This document shows, in pieces, positions 63,969 to 64,000 of a stretch of DNA of 64,000 bases. Under the pieces are notes generated by a model. It did no database searches, had not been told where the DNA came from, and saw only the letters and a list, made by a program, of their open reading frames with translations. Position numbers and translations under genes: made by a program. The stretch's first letter is position 1; every line of letters begins with the position of its first letter. Origin of the DNA: Sediminicola sp. (GTDB taxonomy: Bacteria; Bacteroidota; Bacteroidia; Flavobacteriales; Flavobacteriaceae); NCBI GenBank assembly GCA_024643325.1, contig JAHEND010000035.1, positions 155,217-219,216 on the forward strand, in the 5' to 3' direction.

Positions 63969-64000
63969 GTTTCCTCACTTGCACACTATTTGCACACAAG

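Overview
This window is a 64 kb piece of a Bacteroidota chromosome, almost certainly class Flavobacteriia and probably a marine or other aquatic heterotroph. The reasons are the promoter signature TTG/TTTG-N19-23-TAnnTTTG in front of many genes, the near absence of Shine-Dalgarno leaders, frequent TTG starts, low G+C intergenic DNA, and lineage-typical proteins: long NusB, DUF3276 PUR-like, DUF5606, BBP2 porin, the paired GSII and GSIII glutamine synthetases, a cyclophilin-FKBP fusion, and a DnaJ with two zinc repeats. It is mostly ordinary core genome. I see no phage, insertion sequence, CRISPR array, rRNA or secretion cluster.

Layout. 1-3600 (minus): 5' part of a TolB/WD40-like secreted protein, a DUF5606 gene, def and ruvX. 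3700-6840: dapD, a small membrane protein and two glycosyltransferases. 6845-11553 (plus): tsaC-type gene, cca, ctaA, a pRiA4b-ORF3-like gene and an NdpA-type nucleoid protein. 11666-12745 (minus): an unassigned protein with a possible protein-kinase core. 12827-18720 (plus): ABC exporter pair, uvrB, an M20 peptidase-like protein and DUF1456. 18764-26000: sucC, lysA, a thioredoxin, guaB and a FecA-like receptor. 26033-30381 (minus): nusB, DUF1573, yajC, pyrD, lysE and HMG-CoA lyase. 30543-35381 (plus): ABC exporter, DUF3276 and an M14 peptidase. 35382-46790: mostly minus-strand genes, namely acyltransferase, BASS transporter, csaA, DinB, the dual immunophilin, M28 peptidase, a sigma-54 regulator without HTH, MscS, dnaJ, grpE, an SDR and mnmD, with cspA on the plus strand. 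47031-55685: ilvE, MazG-like, a small membrane protein plus crcB, then the PII-amt-porin nitrogen operon, an Lrp cluster and a hydrolase. 55761-61244 (minus): pyrF, prfA, purM and glnN. 61396-63934: the GSII gene, a Ca2+/Na+ antiporter, a 48-residue protein and tRNA-Arg(ACG).

The most interesting signal is regulatory. The PII-amt-porin operon and the divergent GSIII/GSII pair, 12 kb apart, carry near-identical dyads built from TACCCCCTA and its complement. In both places the dyad sits where a -33 box would be, 36-37 nt upstream of a TAnnTTT(A/T) element. This suggests a dedicated nitrogen regulator that acts on all of ammonium sensing, uptake and assimilation. The second candidate is the 359-residue protein at 11666-12745, whose spacing of conserved-looking residues matches the catalytic landmarks of protein kinases. 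Other oddities are a peptidase that has lost a metal-ligand His, a sigma-54 activator lacking its DNA-binding domain, and a promoter so close to uvrB that its mRNA may be leaderless. All domain calls come from reading the sequence; no database search was run.
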